From: Deferribacteres bacterium
GTDB taxonomy: Bacteria; Zhuqueibacterota; Zhuqueibacteria; Zhuqueibacterales; Geothermadaptataceae
Length of the DNA: 64,000 nucleotides
Assembly: GCA_020633675.1 (NCBI GenBank)
Contig: JACKDE010000002.1
Location: 744,001-808,000, forward strand
Reading direction: 5' to 3'
Each line of letters starts with the position of its first letter. The stretch's first letter is position 1. A program made the translations under genes and the position numbers. Under the pieces are notes generated by a model. It was not told where the DNA came from. It worked only from the letters and a program-made list of their open reading frames with translations, and searched no databases. Positions 62,653 to 64,000 of the stretch are shown here, one piece after another.

Positions 62653-63645
62653 ATGATCGACCAAGTCTCACTTTCAAACAAAAGCCTGCTTCGCATGGCG
62701 ACGCGGCATCTCAATAAATTTGGCTCCGTGTTGGCGCTGGCGCTGGTTTTTGCCTTCTTTGCGACACTCAACGCGAAAATGGCGTCGTTGGCCGCACTTG
62801 AAACCATGGTGCAGCAAACCGTGATCGTCGGCATGGCAGCACTCGGCATGACATTGGTGATCATCTCCGCCGGCATCGATTTGTCGGTCGGCTCGATCAT
62901 CGCTTTTGCCTCGGTGGCTGTCGCTTCGCTGATCGACAGTGTCGGCTTATCGCCCGGGCAGGCGGCGATCGGTGCGCTGCTGGCAGGCACGGCCTGCGGG
63001 CTGGTCAATGGCTTGCTGATCGCACGGCTGCGGATTGTGCCGTTCATCGTCACACTGGGCATGCTTTTGGTCGTGCGCGGGCTGGCGAAAGGCTTGGCGA
63101 ACAGCATGCCGATCAACGTCGGTGGCACCTGGCTGAGCGATTTGCTGGCAACGCTGCCGGCGGATCAAAAATGGCAATTAGTACCGCCGGGTGCCTGGCT
63201 GATGCTGCTAATTGCGCTGTTGGTCGGTGGATTTTTGCGCTACACCCAGCTCGGACGCCATGTTTTTGCCGTCGGCTCGAATGAGCAAACGGCGCGGTTG
63301 TGTGGCGTGGCTGTCGAACGCGTCAAGATTTTTGTCTATGCCGCTTCCGGTTTTTTTGCCGGCTTTGCAGGATTGATGCTGATGTCGTATCAGGAACAGG
63401 GCGATCCGACCGGTGCGCTCGGCCTCGAACTCGATGTCATCGCGGCGGTGGTGATCGGCGGCGGCAGTCTCTCCGGCGGCGAAGGCTCGATTTTCGGCAG
63501 CCTGATCGGCGCGATGATCATGACCGTGATTCGCACCGGCTGTCAGCTCAACGGCTGGCCGACATGGGTTACGCAGGTGGTCACCGGCGCGGTAATCGTC
63601 ATCGCCGTTGCGGTCGACCGTTTCCGCCATCGGCAACAGGCTTGA
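62653..63645 (+). CDS. sugar ABC transporter permease (RbsC-like)
   Basis: 330 residues with about nine membrane helices. The conserved GIDLSVGSIIAFASV and the late GGGSLSGGEGSIFGSLIGA segment (near residue 275) mark the ribose/xylose-type permease family. Partner of the binding lipoprotein and ATPase upstream. The UxaA-like gene follows 109 bases later, across a long hairpin. Confidence 0.92.
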   Translation: MIDQVSLSNKSLLRMATRHLNKFGSVLALALVFAFFATLNAKMASLAALETMVQQTVIVGMAALGMTLVIISAGIDLSVGSIIAFASVAVASLIDSVGLSPGQAAIGALLAGTACGLVNGLLIARLRIVPFIVTLGMLLVVRGLAKGLANSMPINVGGTWLSDLLATLPADQKWQLVPPGAWLMLLIALLVGGFLRYTQLGRHVFAVGSNEQTARLCGVAVERVKIFVYAASGFFAGFAGLMLMSYQEQGDPTGALGLELDVIAAVVIGGGSLSGGEGSIFGSLIGAMIMTVIRTGCQLNGWPTWVTQVVTGAVIVIAVAVDRFRHRQQA

Positions 63646-63665
63646 TTTTTTGCGGAGTTTTGTTG

Positions 63666-63723
63666 TTGGCTTTTGGCCTTTAGCTATTGGATGAATGCCC
63701 AACTGCTAAAGGCCAAAAGCCAA
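63666..63723 (+). repeat. 19-pair hairpin between permease and uxaA
   Basis: TTGGCTTTTGGCCTTTAGC (63666-63684) pairs exactly with its reverse complement at 63705-63723 around a 20-base loop. No T run follows. It may be a dispersed repeat or an mRNA-processing hairpin that tunes expression between permease and dehydratase. Confidence 0.6.
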
Positions 63724-63754
63724 AAGCCAACAGCCTCACTCAAAGGAACACCCA

Positions 63755-64000
63755 ATGTCACCAAACACAGTGCTGCATATCCACCCGATAGACAACATCG
63801 CCGTTGCGCTGCGCGATCTGCCTGCCAACGACCGTGTCCGCATCGACGGCAGTGATGTTCAATTACAGCAGGCGATCCCGGCCAAACACAAATTTTGCCT
63901 GAACGACATCGCGGTTGGTGAGCCGCTTATGATGTACGGCGTACGCGTCGGCACGGCGACTGAGGCGATTCCGGCTGGCGGTTTGATCGCCGTCGAAAAT
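63755..64000 (+). CDS. uxaA: altronate dehydratase (UxaA-type), N-terminal part, cut by window edge
   Basis: 82 codons from ATG 63755 (AAAGGA upstream) run to the right edge without a stop. The SAF-type N-terminal domain is recognisable: IHPIDNIAVALRDLP, IPAKHKFCLNDIAVGEPLMMYG and VGTATEAIPAGGLIAVEN. In D-altronate or D-galactarate dehydratases this domain precedes the large catalytic domain, missing here. Removal of water from an aldonate in hexuronate breakdown fits the upstream sugar ABC system. Whether altronate or galactarate is the substrate cannot be told. Confidence 0.85.
   Translation, partial: MSPNTVLHIHPIDNIAVALRDLPANDRVRIDGSDVQLQQAIPAKHKFCLNDIAVGEPLMMYGVRVGTATEAIPAGGLIAVEN

Overview
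The window looks like a chromosomal piece of a Gram-negative FCB-group bacterium of the Calditrichota/KSB1 type. Two large secreted proteins (3434-5269 and 60521-62608) end in the NYPNPFN/SFPNPFN-type C-terminal sorting domain read by type IX secretion systems. There are PorT-like outer-membrane barrels, lipoprotein biogenesis and Ccm cytochrome maturation genes. The taxonomic call is inference from protein style, not from a marker gene.

Layout. 1-5.3 kb (+): peptide deformylase, a DUF6125 protein, an M28-PDZ aminopeptidase and a secreted endonuclease/phosphatase-fold protein. 5.4-12.7 kb (-): tRNA-Sec, pdxB, a Bax-inhibitor-1 protein and selB, then ccmB-ccmA-CcmI-like-lgt with translational coupling. 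13.4-19.7 kb (+): a wall-recycling and sugar block (MltD-like transglycosylase, NamZ-like muramidase, POT peptide transporter, GH172). 20.3-23.7 kb: a histidine kinase/NarL regulator pair, a polytopic membrane protein and an unknown protein built of two copies of one domain. 24.2-27.7 kb: a Tat-type D-aminoacylase-like amidohydrolase beside an M14 carboxypeptidase fused to a decayed amidohydrolase half. 27.9-31.6 kb: trpD-trpC-trpF-trpB without trpA. 31.7-35.1 kb: folK, deoxynucleoside kinase, a small membrane protein and an MsbA-like exporter behind a near-consensus promoter.

35-49 kb is more accessory: an SPFH protein with a ribbon-helix-helix partner, a PD-(D/E)XK-like protein, an atypical class A beta-lactamase, a GAF-PP2C phosphatase, a TIR-DUF1566 fusion, a MacA/MacB-like efflux pair, two strong hairpin repeats, a membrane-anchored small protein next to a STAND NTPase with TPRs, and 26 perfect copies of a heptanucleotide. 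49-55 kb: an esterase, a solitary molybdopterin oxidoreductase, two related outer-membrane barrels and a rhodanese lipoprotein.

55.4-64 kb reads as a sugar-acid uptake and utilisation operon: periplasmic binding lipoprotein, double ABC ATPase, a large secreted protein of unknown family, a beta-propeller protein with a sorting domain, the ABC permease, and the start of an altronate-dehydratase (UxaA) gene cut by the window edge. The two secreted proteins inside the transporter operon are the best candidates for something undescribed.
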